Shown here: positions 35,306-44,855 of the stretch, piece after piece
Position numbering within the stretch: position 1 is the first letter of the stretch
Layout of the letters: every line of letters starts with the position of its first letter
From: Methanococcoides orientis
Lineage (GTDB): Archaea; Halobacteriota; Methanosarcinia; Methanosarcinales; Methanosarcinaceae
Length of the DNA stretch: 64,000 nt
NCBI RefSeq assembly: GCF_021184045.1
Contig: NZ_CP073710.1
Coordinates: 2,056,685 to 2,120,684, forward strand
Direction of reading: 5' to 3'
Notes under the pieces: model-generated
Told to the model about the DNA's origin: nothing
The model's database searches: none
Seen by the model: the letters and a program-made list of their open reading frames with translations, nothing else
Program-made: the position numbers and the translations under genes

Positions 35306-37171
35306 TCAATCCTTATCCTTATCTTTATCAGCTTTTTTTATGTGACGCAGATCAACAGCTATACCTCTTGTGGAGGCAACCATTTCTTTCCCGTTCATCA
35401 TGGCACGCCCTACTCCGATAGCTTTACTTCCTTTGACAAGGACCTCGTCACCGGGTCGTATCCTCTCATCAGCATCAATAACACCTGGTGCAAGCAAAGA
35501 GCCTCTTGGGAGGAAATCATTGATAGTTACAGTGTAGCCTTCATAATCATCTGATGCGGCAAGCAGACGGGTACCATCGATAGTAAGTGCTATTATCCCA
35601 TATTGTGGTATCAGTGTAGCTATCTGTTTCTTGTCTATGAACACCTGGTGTTTTGGGAATGGTGCCTTTATCTTTGATCTGTCAGGAACAAGTAACTCTC
35701 CTGCACCCGGACCGAACTGGTAGTCTGCAATAGCGCGCATCAGGTCACTTCTTGGTTTGTTCTGTCCAAATTCTCCTTCTGCAACGATACCTGATACGGT
35801 GTTCTTGAGGTTGTCAAGGGATTCGTAGGAGGTCACATTGCCTGAGCTTGTATAGATGATCTCAATTCCAAGTTCCTTTGAAACGATCTCACAGATTTCC
35901 CTGTATGCTTCTTCCACATGGGCTATGATATGTGAATATTTGTTCTTTGAAAGATACTCAGAGAGACATGATGATACCCATTTTATCTCTTCAGCATCCC
36001 AGTACCCGGTCACAACGGTATCATAATGGGATGCAGGATAGGTAAGTTCGAGTTCCCTTGGTACAACTCCGAGTGGAGATGTGATTATTACTTCATGGAC
36101 GTATCTGCGGTTCTTTCCCAGTGATCTTATGAACTTGCTATGTGAGTTCGAGATTGAATATGGCTTTTTGGCAGAGCAGGGCAACAGGACCAGAATATCG
36201 GTTTCAGGGGGTGTATATCTTTCCTGTATCCTTCTGGCAAATCGAACGACCTCAGGCCGGGTCATTGATTCTGAAGTGGTCGCAAGCAACTGCTTGGAGC
36301 GTGCAATAGGTGCATGCTCTTCCATGTAACCATACTGGGTATCGAAAAGTCTCAGGAGTCCTGCAAGCCAGGGTTCTACACGGCACTGGCCTTCCACGTA
36401 TTCACGCAGATTGCCCGCGCGTATCCTCTCTCTTGCCAGGACAACCTCTGCTTCAAGCATGTTGCAGTTGTGTTTTGTTAATATCTCAGCACGCTCTGCT
36501 TTTGGCATTTCCCTGAGCTCTTCCAGTGTTATGGGAGCACAGGCGTCACATTTGCATGGAAGTTCGGCCATAGAGTCGACAAAGTAGCTTCCTGATGTGG
36601 TAAGATAAATGTCATTGTAACCGGCCACAGTGGCACGGGTGTTGTCAACAATATCGATGCCAAGGTAGATCAGCATTGCAGCATTAGCAGGTGTGCAAAG
36701 GTTCGGGACATAGAGAGCAGTATCAGGAGCTATCTTTTCCCGGATCTCAATTATCCTTTGCATGAACTTCCTGGCATTGCCCTGGAAGGAACCTGCTCCT
36801 TCCATAATGTAAAGGTCTGCTTTCTTTGCATCCTGGCCATGTCGGTAAATTCGTCCAATAGGGCCGGTAGCTTCCATCTCGATCTTCTTTGCAATTGTCT
36901 CTGCCACATCATCCGGCACATCCGGTGTGAGGTCCTGGTGCGGCAAAATGAGGATCGCGTCATCACCGGAAAGCTCGCGTATCTTCCGGATATTTTCCAT
37001 AGCTTCTTCTGCAGAAAGGTCCCACATGGACCCGGCATCTGCAAAAGGACCTGCTGGATCTTTAAGTGATACCGTATCAATTATGTGCGGTGTCCTGATA
37101 GGTGTTGAAAGGAGAATTTTTCCAATACGGGCAGCACCATCCCGCTGTTCTACCTCAAAATATGATGTCAT
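35306..37171 (-). CDS. arcS: Archaeosine synthase (ArcS, TgtA2)
   Basis: Adds nitrogen to preQ0 at position 15 of tRNA to form archaeosine. 621 residues: a TGT-like domain without the catalytic DSG, a TGT-type zinc site (CKCDAC at 206-211 with nearby His/Cys at 234-236), the ArcS-specific PCSAKKPYS at 331-339, and a C-terminal PUA domain (about 540-615). The PCSxKKPYS motif separates it from TgtA, the guanine transglycosylase. Transcribed leftward, followed by rimI. Confidence 0.92.
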   Translation of the reverse strand: MTSYFEVEQRDGAARIGKILLSTPIRTPHIIDTVSLKDPAGPFADAGSMWDLSAEEAMENIRKIRELSGDDAILILPHQDLTPDVPDDVAETIAKKIEMEATGPIGRIYRHGQDAKKADLYIMEGAGSFQGNARKFMQRIIEIREKIAPDTALYVPNLCTPANAAMLIYLGIDIVDNTRATVAGYNDIYLTTSGSYFVDSMAELPCKCDACAPITLEELREMPKAERAEILTKHNCNMLEAEVVLARERIRAGNLREYVEGQCRVEPWLAGLLRLFDTQYGYMEEHAPIARSKQLLATTSESMTRPEVVRFARRIQERYTPPETDILVLLPCSAKKPYSISNSHSKFIRSLGKNRRYVHEVIITSPLGVVPRELELTYPASHYDTVVTGYWDAEEIKWVSSCLSEYLSKNKYSHIIAHVEEAYREICEIVSKELGIEIIYTSSGNVTSYESLDNLKNTVSGIVAEGEFGQNKPRSDLMRAIADYQFGPGAGELLVPDRSKIKAPFPKHQVFIDKKQIATLIPQYGIIALTIDGTRLLAASDDYEGYTVTINDFLPRGSLLAPGVIDADERIRPGDEVLVKGSKAIGVGRAMMNGKEMVASTRGIAVDLRHIKKADKDKDKD

Positions 37172-37284
37172 GTTTCCCTAATATGCTTAAGGTAGATGTA
37201 AATCTTTTCTACCGGATCTTACTGACCTTTACCGAAGATCCGGCAAATTTGGTTGAAATACCCAAACGTTTATTTTGAAAAAGG

Positions 37285-38670
37285 TTGCAGGGTATGTTAA
37301 TGCTCAAGAAACAACTGGAAGCCATTGTTGGAAGAAAGAATGTCTCAACAAGGTCCTCAGAGCTTTATTGTTATTCTTTTGATGCCTCTCAGGTAAAAGG
37401 CCATCCTGATGCAGTTGTCCGACCTCATAATTCCGAACAGGTCGCATCTATTGTCAGGTTGGCAGCTGATCTCGAACTTCCTGTGATCGCAAGAGGCGCA
37501 GGTTCCGGTCTCTGTGGAGGTGCTGTTCCCGTAAATGGCGGTATTGTGCTTGACATGTCCTCAATGGACCGGATTGTTGAAATTGATCTTGACAATCTCC
37601 AGGTGACCGTGGAGCCGGGAGTTGTGCATGCGAAACTGAACGAGGCACTTTCTCCCTATGGATTTTTCTTTCCGCCGGATCCCGGAAGTACTGCCATGTG
37701 CACAATTGGAGGGCTTATGGCGAACAACGGAAGCGGGATGCGTTCCGTAAAATACGGTACAACAAGGAACTATGTGCTTGACCTTGAGGTCGTTATGGCA
37801 GATGGAAAGATAGTAAGGACAGGTTCAAGAACACTCAAGACCGCATCCGGATACGATCTTACTGATCTTATGATCGGTTCGGAAGGGACACTTGGAATTA
37901 TCACTCAGGCAGTTATCAGGATGCATCCTCTTCCCAGGGCACGTAGTGTAATACTGGCTTCTTTTGGTAATACAGCCCTTGCCGGCAAAACCGTGGTAAA
38001 GATACTGTCAGCAGGAATTATCCCCTCTGCATGTGAGATCTTTGACAGCACTGCAATAGAGACTGTCCGCAGATATGATCCCACTGTGGAGCTTCCTGAT
38101 GCAGGAGCTATTCTGCTTATAGAGGTTGACGGAATGGAGAGTGCTGTGAAGGAAGAGGCAGATACTGTCGGAAAGGTTTGTTCTGATCTTGCTTCTGCAA
38201 TAAAGGTGGCTTCAACTGCAGATGAAAGTTCACGTCTCTGGAATGCGCGCAGGCTTGTGGGTGCTGCTATATCCAGGATCGACCCGAAACGAACCCGTGT
38301 CTATGTCGGGGAGGATATAGGGGTCCCCATAAAGGAGCTTCCCGGAATGCTGGAATATGTTCGCTCATTATCAGAGGAGTTTAACATCCCGATAATGACA
38401 TACGGACATATCGGTGACGGCAATCTTCACACAGGTATGACCATCGATATGCTGGATGAAAATGCAATGGAGCATGTCAATACTGTGGCTGACAGGATAT
38501 ACAGGCGTGTTATCGATGTAGGTGGTACTGTAAGTGCTGAACATGGGGTGGGGAGGGCGCGTGCAGGCTATATGGAGCTGGAACACCCGACCTCGATGTA
38601 TGTGATGCGACAGATCAAGAATGCACTTGATCCTCAGGGGATATTGAATCCGGGAAAGATGGGGTTGTGA
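37285..38670 (+). CDS. FAD-linked oxidase, GlcD/D-lactate dehydrogenase type
   Basis: 461 residues. FAD_binding_4 domain with ARGAGSGLCGGAVP near residue 70 and the GSEGTLGIITQAVI segment; C-terminal FAD-oxidase domain with YGHIGDGNLHTGM and SAEHGVGRARAGYM. It oxidises a 2-hydroxyacid (D-lactate or glycolate) and passes electrons to the iron-sulfur partner encoded next. The TGA overlaps the start region of that partner by a few bases, so the two subunits are coupled. The natural electron acceptor in a methanogen is unclear. Confidence 0.88.
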   Translation: MQGMLMLKKQLEAIVGRKNVSTRSSELYCYSFDASQVKGHPDAVVRPHNSEQVASIVRLAADLELPVIARGAGSGLCGGAVPVNGGIVLDMSSMDRIVEIDLDNLQVTVEPGVVHAKLNEALSPYGFFFPPDPGSTAMCTIGGLMANNGSGMRSVKYGTTRNYVLDLEVVMADGKIVRTGSRTLKTASGYDLTDLMIGSEGTLGIITQAVIRMHPLPRARSVILASFGNTALAGKTVVKILSAGIIPSACEIFDSTAIETVRRYDPTVELPDAGAILLIEVDGMESAVKEEADTVGKVCSDLASAIKVASTADESSRLWNARRLVGAAISRIDPKRTRVYVGEDIGVPIKELPGMLEYVRSLSEEFNIPIMTYGHIGDGNLHTGMTIDMLDENAMEHVNTVADRIYRRVIDVGGTVSAEHGVGRARAGYMELEHPTSMYVMRQIKNALDPQGILNPGKMGL

Positions 38671-38672
38671 TT

Positions 38673-39737
38673 ATGGAGGATGAGCATTTAAGGTCAATAC
38701 TAAAATGCGTGCGTTGCGGAACGTGCCGTTCGGTATGTCCTATATTTGAAGAGCTCGGATGGGAATCTTTCAGTACCAGGGGACGGATGATGATCGCAAA
38801 AGGGATCTCTGAGGGAATGGAACTTGATGAGAGTATTATTGATAGCATCAATACCTGCACTACATGTGGCATATGTGAGGAGATGTGTCCTGCAGGAGCA
38901 ATGCCGCCTGATGTCTTTGAAAATATAAGGCATGAAATTGTGGAAATGGGTAAGGAAACAGAGACCCAAAGGTACCTGCGTGAGAACACGCTTTCCACAG
39001 GTAACCCGATGAATGAAACTCATTCTAGACTTGGGTGGCTAATGGAGCAACGCGATATGCCGGAACACGCTGAGAATGTGTATTTTGTTGGTTGCCTTGG
39101 ATCTTACCGATATCAGGAAACTGTACTTAGGACATACGACCTTATCAGCCACCTTGATGTGACAGTGCTTCCCGATGAGGTCTGTTGCGGTTCCCCTCTT
39201 CTGAGAACAGGTTCTGATGCAACTGAACTAATAGCGCATAATGTCAGGCAGATGGAAAAAGCAGGTGCTCATACCATAATAGCCAGTTGTGCGGGCTGCT
39301 ATAGTACTCTTAAAAATGACTACCCTGACAGGTTCAATATTGTTCATATAACAGAATTCCTGGAAGAGAATCTGGATAAATTGGAACTTGACAGGCTTGA
39401 TATAACTGTAACATATCATGACCCATGCCACCTTGGAAGGGCAAACAGGATATTTGATGCCCCAAGAAAATTGATAAAAGCTGTCTGTGAGCTCAGGGAA
39501 ATGAGGACCTTCAGGGAGAATGCCAGATGTTGTGGAGGCGGGGGCGGAGTTCGCAAAGGTTACCCTGAACTCTCAAAAGCGCTTACAGAAAAAAGAGTTG
39601 CAGAAATTCCTGAAGGTGTGGATTACATTGTAACTTGTTGTCCATTATGCCGTACCAATATGGCACCATTTAGTAAAGTTCCGGTGATCGATCTTCTAGA
39701 CCTTCTGACATGGGCGCAAAAAAAGAAAAGAGAATAA
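38673..39737 (+). CDS. Iron-sulfur subunit, GlcF/HdrD-like (CCG domains)
   Basis: 354 residues: two 4Fe-4S ferredoxin motifs (CVRCGTCRSVCP and CTTCGICEEMCP) followed by two cysteine-rich CCG domains (VCCGSPLLR and ARCCGGGGGVRK). This pattern is shared by GlcF, LldE/LutA-like subunits and HdrD. With the GlcD-like gene upstream it forms a two-subunit hydroxyacid dehydrogenase. The ATG at 38673 is used here; a GTG at 38667 overlapping the upstream TGA is an alternative. Confidence 0.88.
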   Translation: MEDEHLRSILKCVRCGTCRSVCPIFEELGWESFSTRGRMMIAKGISEGMELDESIIDSINTCTTCGICEEMCPAGAMPPDVFENIRHEIVEMGKETETQRYLRENTLSTGNPMNETHSRLGWLMEQRDMPEHAENVYFVGCLGSYRYQETVLRTYDLISHLDVTVLPDEVCCGSPLLRTGSDATELIAHNVRQMEKAGAHTIIASCAGCYSTLKNDYPDRFNIVHITEFLEENLDKLELDRLDITVTYHDPCHLGRANRIFDAPRKLIKAVCELREMRTFRENARCCGGGGGVRKGYPELSKALTEKRVAEIPEGVDYIVTCCPLCRTNMAPFSKVPVIDLLDLLTWAQKKKRE

Positions 39738-39840
39738 AGAAAAAAGAACTACGGAGTAAAAAGGCAGAGAATAAAAAAAGGGAAGTGGTATGCAGGTGTT
39801 TTTTTATTCGAATTAAGGTCCTGTGATCGCGGATCTTGCC

Positions 39841-41385
39841 TTATTCACTGATAGTTTTCTCATTTTCAAATGCTGGTAACCGGACATGGATCTCAGTTCC
39901 ATTCCCTGTTTTAGTATCGATGCCCATATCACCTTTGTGTGCGCTTATGATCTTCTTACAGATGATCAGGCCGTAATCCCGGTTAGTGCAACAGATATCA
40001 CTTTCACTGGCATCTTCCGGAATATCGGTGCAAAACTGGCAGAGTATATCGTTTGGAATTCCCGGTCCTGAATCTCGTACAATGATATGCACAATTCCAT
40101 TCTCTTCTGAAGATGACACCGAAACCGTTTCTCCTGCAGGAGTGAATTTTATTGCATTGTCAAGCAGGTGTATTAGCACAGATTCGATATATTTGCTGTT
40201 GCCTTTCACTATTGGCAATGTTTCAGGTATCTCTTTTTTGAATTCAATACCTTTATGCTCTATATTTGAGAGCATGCTGGCAGTTATGCTTTCCAGCATC
40301 TCTTTGAGGTCTATGAGGCTAAATGTATATTTTATTGTCTCATTTTGCATGTCGCTGACATAGAACAGTGATTCTATCAAATGTCGAAGACGTTCTGAGT
40401 TATGGACAACAGTTTTCATGGTCTTCTTTTGATGCTCGTTCAACTCACCCAGACGCTCATTGTATAGAAGTTCACTAAATCCTTTTATCGATATCAGAGG
40501 GGTTCGAAGTTCGTGGTTGATGTTTGCCAGGAACTCATCCTTCATCTTATGGGAAAGACGAAGCTTCTCATTTGCCTTTGTGAGCTCTTCTTCCATGTTC
40601 GCTCTTTCTGTGTTGTCCTCACCTGAGCGGATCATGCCGATGATCTTTCCTTCCTCATCCTTTAAGATCACATCATGCCAGAGTATCAGCCTTTTTTCTG
40701 TGGTCCCATCGCTGTTTTTTGTCAATAGCAGCAGTTCATGGAATTCAGGCAGTTCTCTTTTACCTTCAAGTATCTGGAATAGTTCTTTTTTCTGGATATC
40801 TTTCGTATCTTCCGGGAAGAAATCGGCCAGGCTTTTCCCTAAAATGTCCTCTTTTTTCCATCCCAGCAAGTTACAAGCTTTCTTGTTGGCAAAATCGATG
40901 TTTGAATCTTTATCAAGTATTATGATAATGGAGCCAATAACATCAAGGTACCTGGAGGCCTGATTGCGTTCTTTGATAACTTTATCCTGCAAACGTTTGA
41001 TCTTTAGTAACGCCTTCACACGCGTGGAGATCTCCAGATGACTGACTGGTTTGTTAACGAAATCATCAGCTCCTTCTTCAAGGCTTTTTATTTTTTCATC
41101 CTTTTTATCGGGAGTTGCAATAATGACGATTGGTATTAGCTTTGTACTTTCGTTGTTCTTCAGTATCCTGCATATCTCATGAGCAGCAATGTCCTTTATC
41201 ATGTTATCAAGCAGGATGAGGTCCGGTTCATTATCAATGGCTTTTTGGAGCCCTTCGTTTCCGGAAGATGATCTGATGATATCATGTTCAGAGATAAGAA
41301 TGGATTCCAGAAGCTCGACATTGCGGTCTTCGCTGTCGATGATGAGTATCTTTGATCTTTCTTTCTGGTTCATTCCTTTCTCCAT
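39841..41385 (-). CDS. Hybrid sensor: receiver–PAS–histidine kinase
   Basis: 514 residues. A receiver domain comes first (phosphoacceptor Asp60 in LILLDNM), then a PAS domain (about 145-265), then HisKA with His291 in NINHELRTPL, and a HATPase domain ending near GTEIHVRLPAF, with GPGIPND. No membrane helix, so it is cytoplasmic. Order REC-PAS-HK means that it receives a phosphate from another kinase or tunes itself. The ATPase N-box region is present (LLDNAIKF). The cognate partners are not in this window. Confidence 0.9.
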   Translation of the reverse strand: MEKGMNQKERSKILIIDSEDRNVELLESILISEHDIIRSSSGNEGLQKAIDNEPDLILLDNMIKDIAAHEICRILKNNESTKLIPIVIIATPDKKDEKIKSLEEGADDFVNKPVSHLEISTRVKALLKIKRLQDKVIKERNQASRYLDVIGSIIIILDKDSNIDFANKKACNLLGWKKEDILGKSLADFFPEDTKDIQKKELFQILEGKRELPEFHELLLLTKNSDGTTEKRLILWHDVILKDEEGKIIGMIRSGEDNTERANMEEELTKANEKLRLSHKMKDEFLANINHELRTPLISIKGFSELLYNERLGELNEHQKKTMKTVVHNSERLRHLIESLFYVSDMQNETIKYTFSLIDLKEMLESITASMLSNIEHKGIEFKKEIPETLPIVKGNSKYIESVLIHLLDNAIKFTPAGETVSVSSSEENGIVHIIVRDSGPGIPNDILCQFCTDIPEDASESDICCTNRDYGLIICKKIISAHKGDMGIDTKTGNGTEIHVRLPAFENEKTISE

Positions 41386-41554
41386 GAAAACTATAACGGA
41401 TCTTTAATGATCCATAAAATATCTTCGAAATGGTAATGAAAATTAAGCTTTGCGTGCGCTACATATTTTTGCTATTTTAGATAGCAATAGCGCTATATTT
41501 GCTATTTCCTTACCCTTTCAAGTATTACCGATTATTCTTATGCTATAAAACCAT

Positions 41555-43426
41555 TCATCTTTTTGTAAATGATGAAGTTTTCTTCCCTTTTCTTGATATG
41601 AGACAGTTCCATGTATTTCCGATTAGATCCTCTCGACCTGCCTGCTTGAGACCTTCATATACAAGGCTCTGGTTTCGGGGGTCGCGGTAATGCATCATAG
41701 CGCGTTGTATGTTCTTTTCCCTTCGTGATGTAGCTACATATACCTTCTTCCCCGTGAAGGGGTCCAGTCCTGTGTGGAACATGCAGGTGGCAGCTGTCAT
41801 GGGTGTTGGTGTGAAGTCCTGCACCTGTTCAGTATACCTGTTCGTTTCCTTTATGTACTCTGCAAGCTCGACCATATCTTCCATGGTGCAGGCAGGGTGT
41901 CCTGACATGAGGAACGTCACAAGATACTGGTCTTTGTTAAGCTTCTTGTTCGTCTTCTCAAAGATGTCGGCAAATTCCTCGAAAACCTCTTTTCCAGGCT
42001 TTTTCATGCAGTCGGTAACCTCTTTAGAATAGTGTTCAGGAGCGATCTTCAGCTGTCCACTGATATGATGTTCACATAGCTCTTCGATATATTCAGTATC
42101 AAGAAGTGCAAGGTCATAACGTACACCGTAACTTACAAAGACGTTCTTTACCTCAGGGATCTCCCGAAGGTGACGTAACATCTCTATGTTCTCTTTGTGG
42201 GATGTGGCCATGGAGGGGCAGGGTTCAGGATACAGGCAGAGTTTATCCTTGCATGCTCCGCTCTTTTCCCATTTCTTGCACTTCATAGCGTACATGTTGG
42301 CGCTGGGACCTCCGACTCCGATTATATTGCCTTTGAATCCTTTTAGTTTCGTAAGCAAGTGTGCTTCACGCACTATGGACTCGATGCTTCTACTTGAAAC
42401 GGTACGTCCCTGATGCTGGGTTATGGCGCAGAAAGAGCAGCTTCCAAAGCAACCCCTGTGAGTTGTAATGGAGAATTTAACAGTTTCCAGTGCTGGCACT
42501 TTTTCCTTGTAAGAGGGATGTTCTTCCCTTGTGTATGGCAACTCGTAGACATGGTCAAGTTCTTCCTGTGAAAGTTGCCTCATGGGAGGGTTCTGGATGA
42601 TGGTTGTTTTTGGATGGGGCTGTATTAGCGCTATGCCTCTGACAGGGTCCTGCTGTTCATACATCAGCTTGAATGCTTTTGCATAGAGTTGCTTGTCAGA
42701 TGATACTTCTGTGTAGGAAGGAAGTTCCACGTAAGGGAAAGTAGTATCTTCACTTGTCTTCATTTCCTTCCACTTTTTCACTTCCAGCTTCCAAGCGGTT
42801 CCCTTGATATCCCTTATGCTGCTGATATCTTCGCCTGCATCAAGTCTTTGGGCAATTTCCGTGGTCTGCAATTCTCCCATTCCATAGACCAGCAGGTCTG
42901 CAGGCGCATCTGCAAGCACGGATTGCCTTACTTTGTCGGACCAGTAGTCATATTCTGCAAAACGGCGGAGGGATGCCTCGATACCTCCGATCACGATCGG
43001 TACGTCAGGGTATGCTTGCTTTAGTCTGTTGGAATAAACGACAGTTGCACGATTCGGACGCAGCCCGGTTTTGCCACCGGGGGAGTATAGGTCCTTTGGT
43101 CGGGGTTTGAGTGCAGGTGTGTAATTGCTGACCATTGAGTCAGTGTTGCCTGCAGCTACTGCGAAAAAGAGGCGGGGTCTGCCAAGTTTCATGAAGTCAT
43201 CGGTATTATCCCATTCTGGCTGGGCGATGATACCTACTTTAAAACCGGCATCTTCGAGGACACGGCCTATTATCGTTGCACCAAAGCCTGGATGGTCTAC
43301 GTATGCATCCCCGGAAATGATGATGATATCAAGCTCATCCCATCCGCGTCTTTTGCACTCTTTGCGGTCCATGGGAAGGAACCTAGACTCATCAGAGCCT
43401 TTTTGTTTACGTTTTTTTCCTGACAT
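41555..43426 (-). CDS. YgiQ family radical SAM protein (UPF0313)
   Basis: 623 residues. N-terminal B12-binding-like Rossmann part (DIIIISGDAYVDHPGFG), radical SAM cluster C-x3-C-x2-C in HRGCFGSCSFC, and a long C-terminal extension characteristic of YgiQ. The biochemical reaction is unknown. Last gene of a leftward operon with leuA-like, tatD and a metallo-beta-lactamase gene; it starts 11 nt after the latter. Confidence 0.9.
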   Translation of the reverse strand: MSGKKRKQKGSDESRFLPMDRKECKRRGWDELDIIIISGDAYVDHPGFGATIIGRVLEDAGFKVGIIAQPEWDNTDDFMKLGRPRLFFAVAAGNTDSMVSNYTPALKPRPKDLYSPGGKTGLRPNRATVVYSNRLKQAYPDVPIVIGGIEASLRRFAEYDYWSDKVRQSVLADAPADLLVYGMGELQTTEIAQRLDAGEDISSIRDIKGTAWKLEVKKWKEMKTSEDTTFPYVELPSYTEVSSDKQLYAKAFKLMYEQQDPVRGIALIQPHPKTTIIQNPPMRQLSQEELDHVYELPYTREEHPSYKEKVPALETVKFSITTHRGCFGSCSFCAITQHQGRTVSSRSIESIVREAHLLTKLKGFKGNIIGVGGPSANMYAMKCKKWEKSGACKDKLCLYPEPCPSMATSHKENIEMLRHLREIPEVKNVFVSYGVRYDLALLDTEYIEELCEHHISGQLKIAPEHYSKEVTDCMKKPGKEVFEEFADIFEKTNKKLNKDQYLVTFLMSGHPACTMEDMVELAEYIKETNRYTEQVQDFTPTPMTAATCMFHTGLDPFTGKKVYVATSRREKNIQRAMMHYRDPRNQSLVYEGLKQAGREDLIGNTWNCLISRKGKKTSSFTKR

Positions 43427-43437
43427 GATCTTTCTCT

Positions 43438-44073
43438 TTATCGGAATGATTTTGACATTTGCAGGGACAGGAGTATCTGTTTGTTCACGTCCTCACTGGT
43501 TACAGGACCGTGTCCCGGGTAAAGGGTGATAACTTCCAGCTCGGTGAGTTTTTCAATGGATCTTGAGAGTTCTTCCATGTTCCCTCCTGCAAAATCAGTA
43601 CGTCCAATGCCGCCATTAGGGAACACTGTATCCCCTGAAAAGAGCCCTTTGGAATAAGGCTCGTAGAGGCTGATACCTCCTGGGGTATGTCCAGGTGTAT
43701 GGATCAGTTGAAGTGCTTCTGTGTCACTTATCTGGATGATGTCGCCGTCCTCATAGAGTATATCCGGTTCAAAGTTGGGTGCCGGGGATGAGAACAACAT
43801 GGATGCGCTTGTCTCCTCACTTTTCAAAGATGCAGCATCGTTCTTGTGTATCGCTATGGGTGCGTCACAGAGCTCAGCTACAGGTTTTGCAGCTGCACTG
43901 TGATCGAAATGTCCATGGGTGAGGATGATCAGTTCGATGTTCCTTGGGTCGGTAAGCTCTTCCAGCTTTTGGATAAGCTTGCTCGTATCCATTCCAGGAT
44001 CGATTAGTATCTTTTCATTGATAAGGTATGAATTGGATGCATATGGTGATGTGTTGATCCTCTGAACTTTCAT
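43438..44073 (-). CDS. Metallo-beta-lactamase fold hydrolase (glyoxalase II-like)
   Basis: 211 residues with the metal-binding motif THGHFDHSAA, a following HTPGHTPGG with the next His, and FSGDTVFPNGG with the bridging Asp and YPGHG at the C-terminus. It is short, like archaeal glyoxalase II-type hydrolases. The substrate is unknown. It lies 21 nt after tatD and 11 nt before the YgiQ gene on the same strand. Confidence 0.88.
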   Translation of the reverse strand: MKVQRINTSPYASNSYLINEKILIDPGMDTSKLIQKLEELTDPRNIELIILTHGHFDHSAAAKPVAELCDAPIAIHKNDAASLKSEETSASMLFSSPAPNFEPDILYEDGDIIQISDTEALQLIHTPGHTPGGISLYEPYSKGLFSGDTVFPNGGIGRTDFAGGNMEELSRSIEKLTELEVITLYPGHGPVTSEDVNKQILLSLQMSKSFR

Positions 44074-44094
44074 TATGTATCTCCTTTTGTTATC

Positions 44095-44850
44095 TTAAAG
44101 ACCAAATACACTTCTTGTATTTTTAAGGGTTGCCTTTGCAATTGCTTCTTCTTTAATTCCCTTTGCCTCTGCAATCACCGGAAGAATGTCCAGCACGAAT
44201 GCAGGTTCATTGCGTCCCTTTCTGGGAGATAAGTAAGGGCTGTCGGTCTCGATCAGTATTTTGTCAAGGGGTACATTTTCAGCTATGGACCTGTGATGAT
44301 CTGAAAAACATACAATGGTGGGGATTGAGATGTAGTATCCGGCATCTGTTATCATGCTGGCGGTCTCTACTGAACCTCCATAGCAATGGAAGATGACCTT
44401 ATCAAGGTCTCGTACCATCTCGAAAGAATCTTCTTCGGCTTCCCTTCCATGGATAATCAGGGGTTTATTATAACTGTCTGCTATCTCGATGACCTTTTGG
44501 AAGTATTCTTTCTGGTGTTCCCTTTCCTTGCTATCCTTATAGTAGTGGTAATCAAGACCTGCTTCGCCGATACCGACACTGTGCTCAGCTTCCTGTTCAA
44601 GCTGGAGAAGGATCTCGTCGGCGACTTCGTTACCGTAATGAGAAACAACAAGTGGACTAAGGCCTATTGTAGGATGGATAAAATCGTATTGTTTTGCAAG
44701 TGCGAGTGTTGAGATGTTCGTCTTAAGGTCAATACCTGAATTGACCATTTCAACAACACCCGCATTGCGTGCTCGTTCGATTACTTCTTCACGGTCACGT
44801 TTGAATTTTGGAAAATCCAGGTGACAGTGCGAATCTATGACCTCTTGCAT
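44095..44850 (-). CDS. tatD: TatD family metal-dependent hydrolase
   Basis: 251 residues. Starts with the TatD signature IDSHCHLDFPKF, contains IGEAGLDYHY, PLIIHGREAEED and the late ETDSPYLSPRKGRNEP. TatD proteins are metal-dependent 3'-5' exonucleases or deoxyribonucleases. It starts 5 nt downstream of the leuA-like stop codon, so it is translated from the same message. Confidence 0.94.
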   Translation of the reverse strand: MQEVIDSHCHLDFPKFKRDREEVIERARNAGVVEMVNSGIDLKTNISTLALAKQYDFIHPTIGLSPLVVSHYGNEVADEILLQLEQEAEHSVGIGEAGLDYHYYKDSKEREHQKEYFQKVIEIADSYNKPLIIHGREAEEDSFEMVRDLDKVIFHCYGGSVETASMITDAGYYISIPTIVCFSDHHRSIAENVPLDKILIETDSPYLSPRKGRNEPAFVLDILPVIAEAKGIKEEAIAKATLKNTRSVFGL

Positions 44851-44855
44851 GCTCC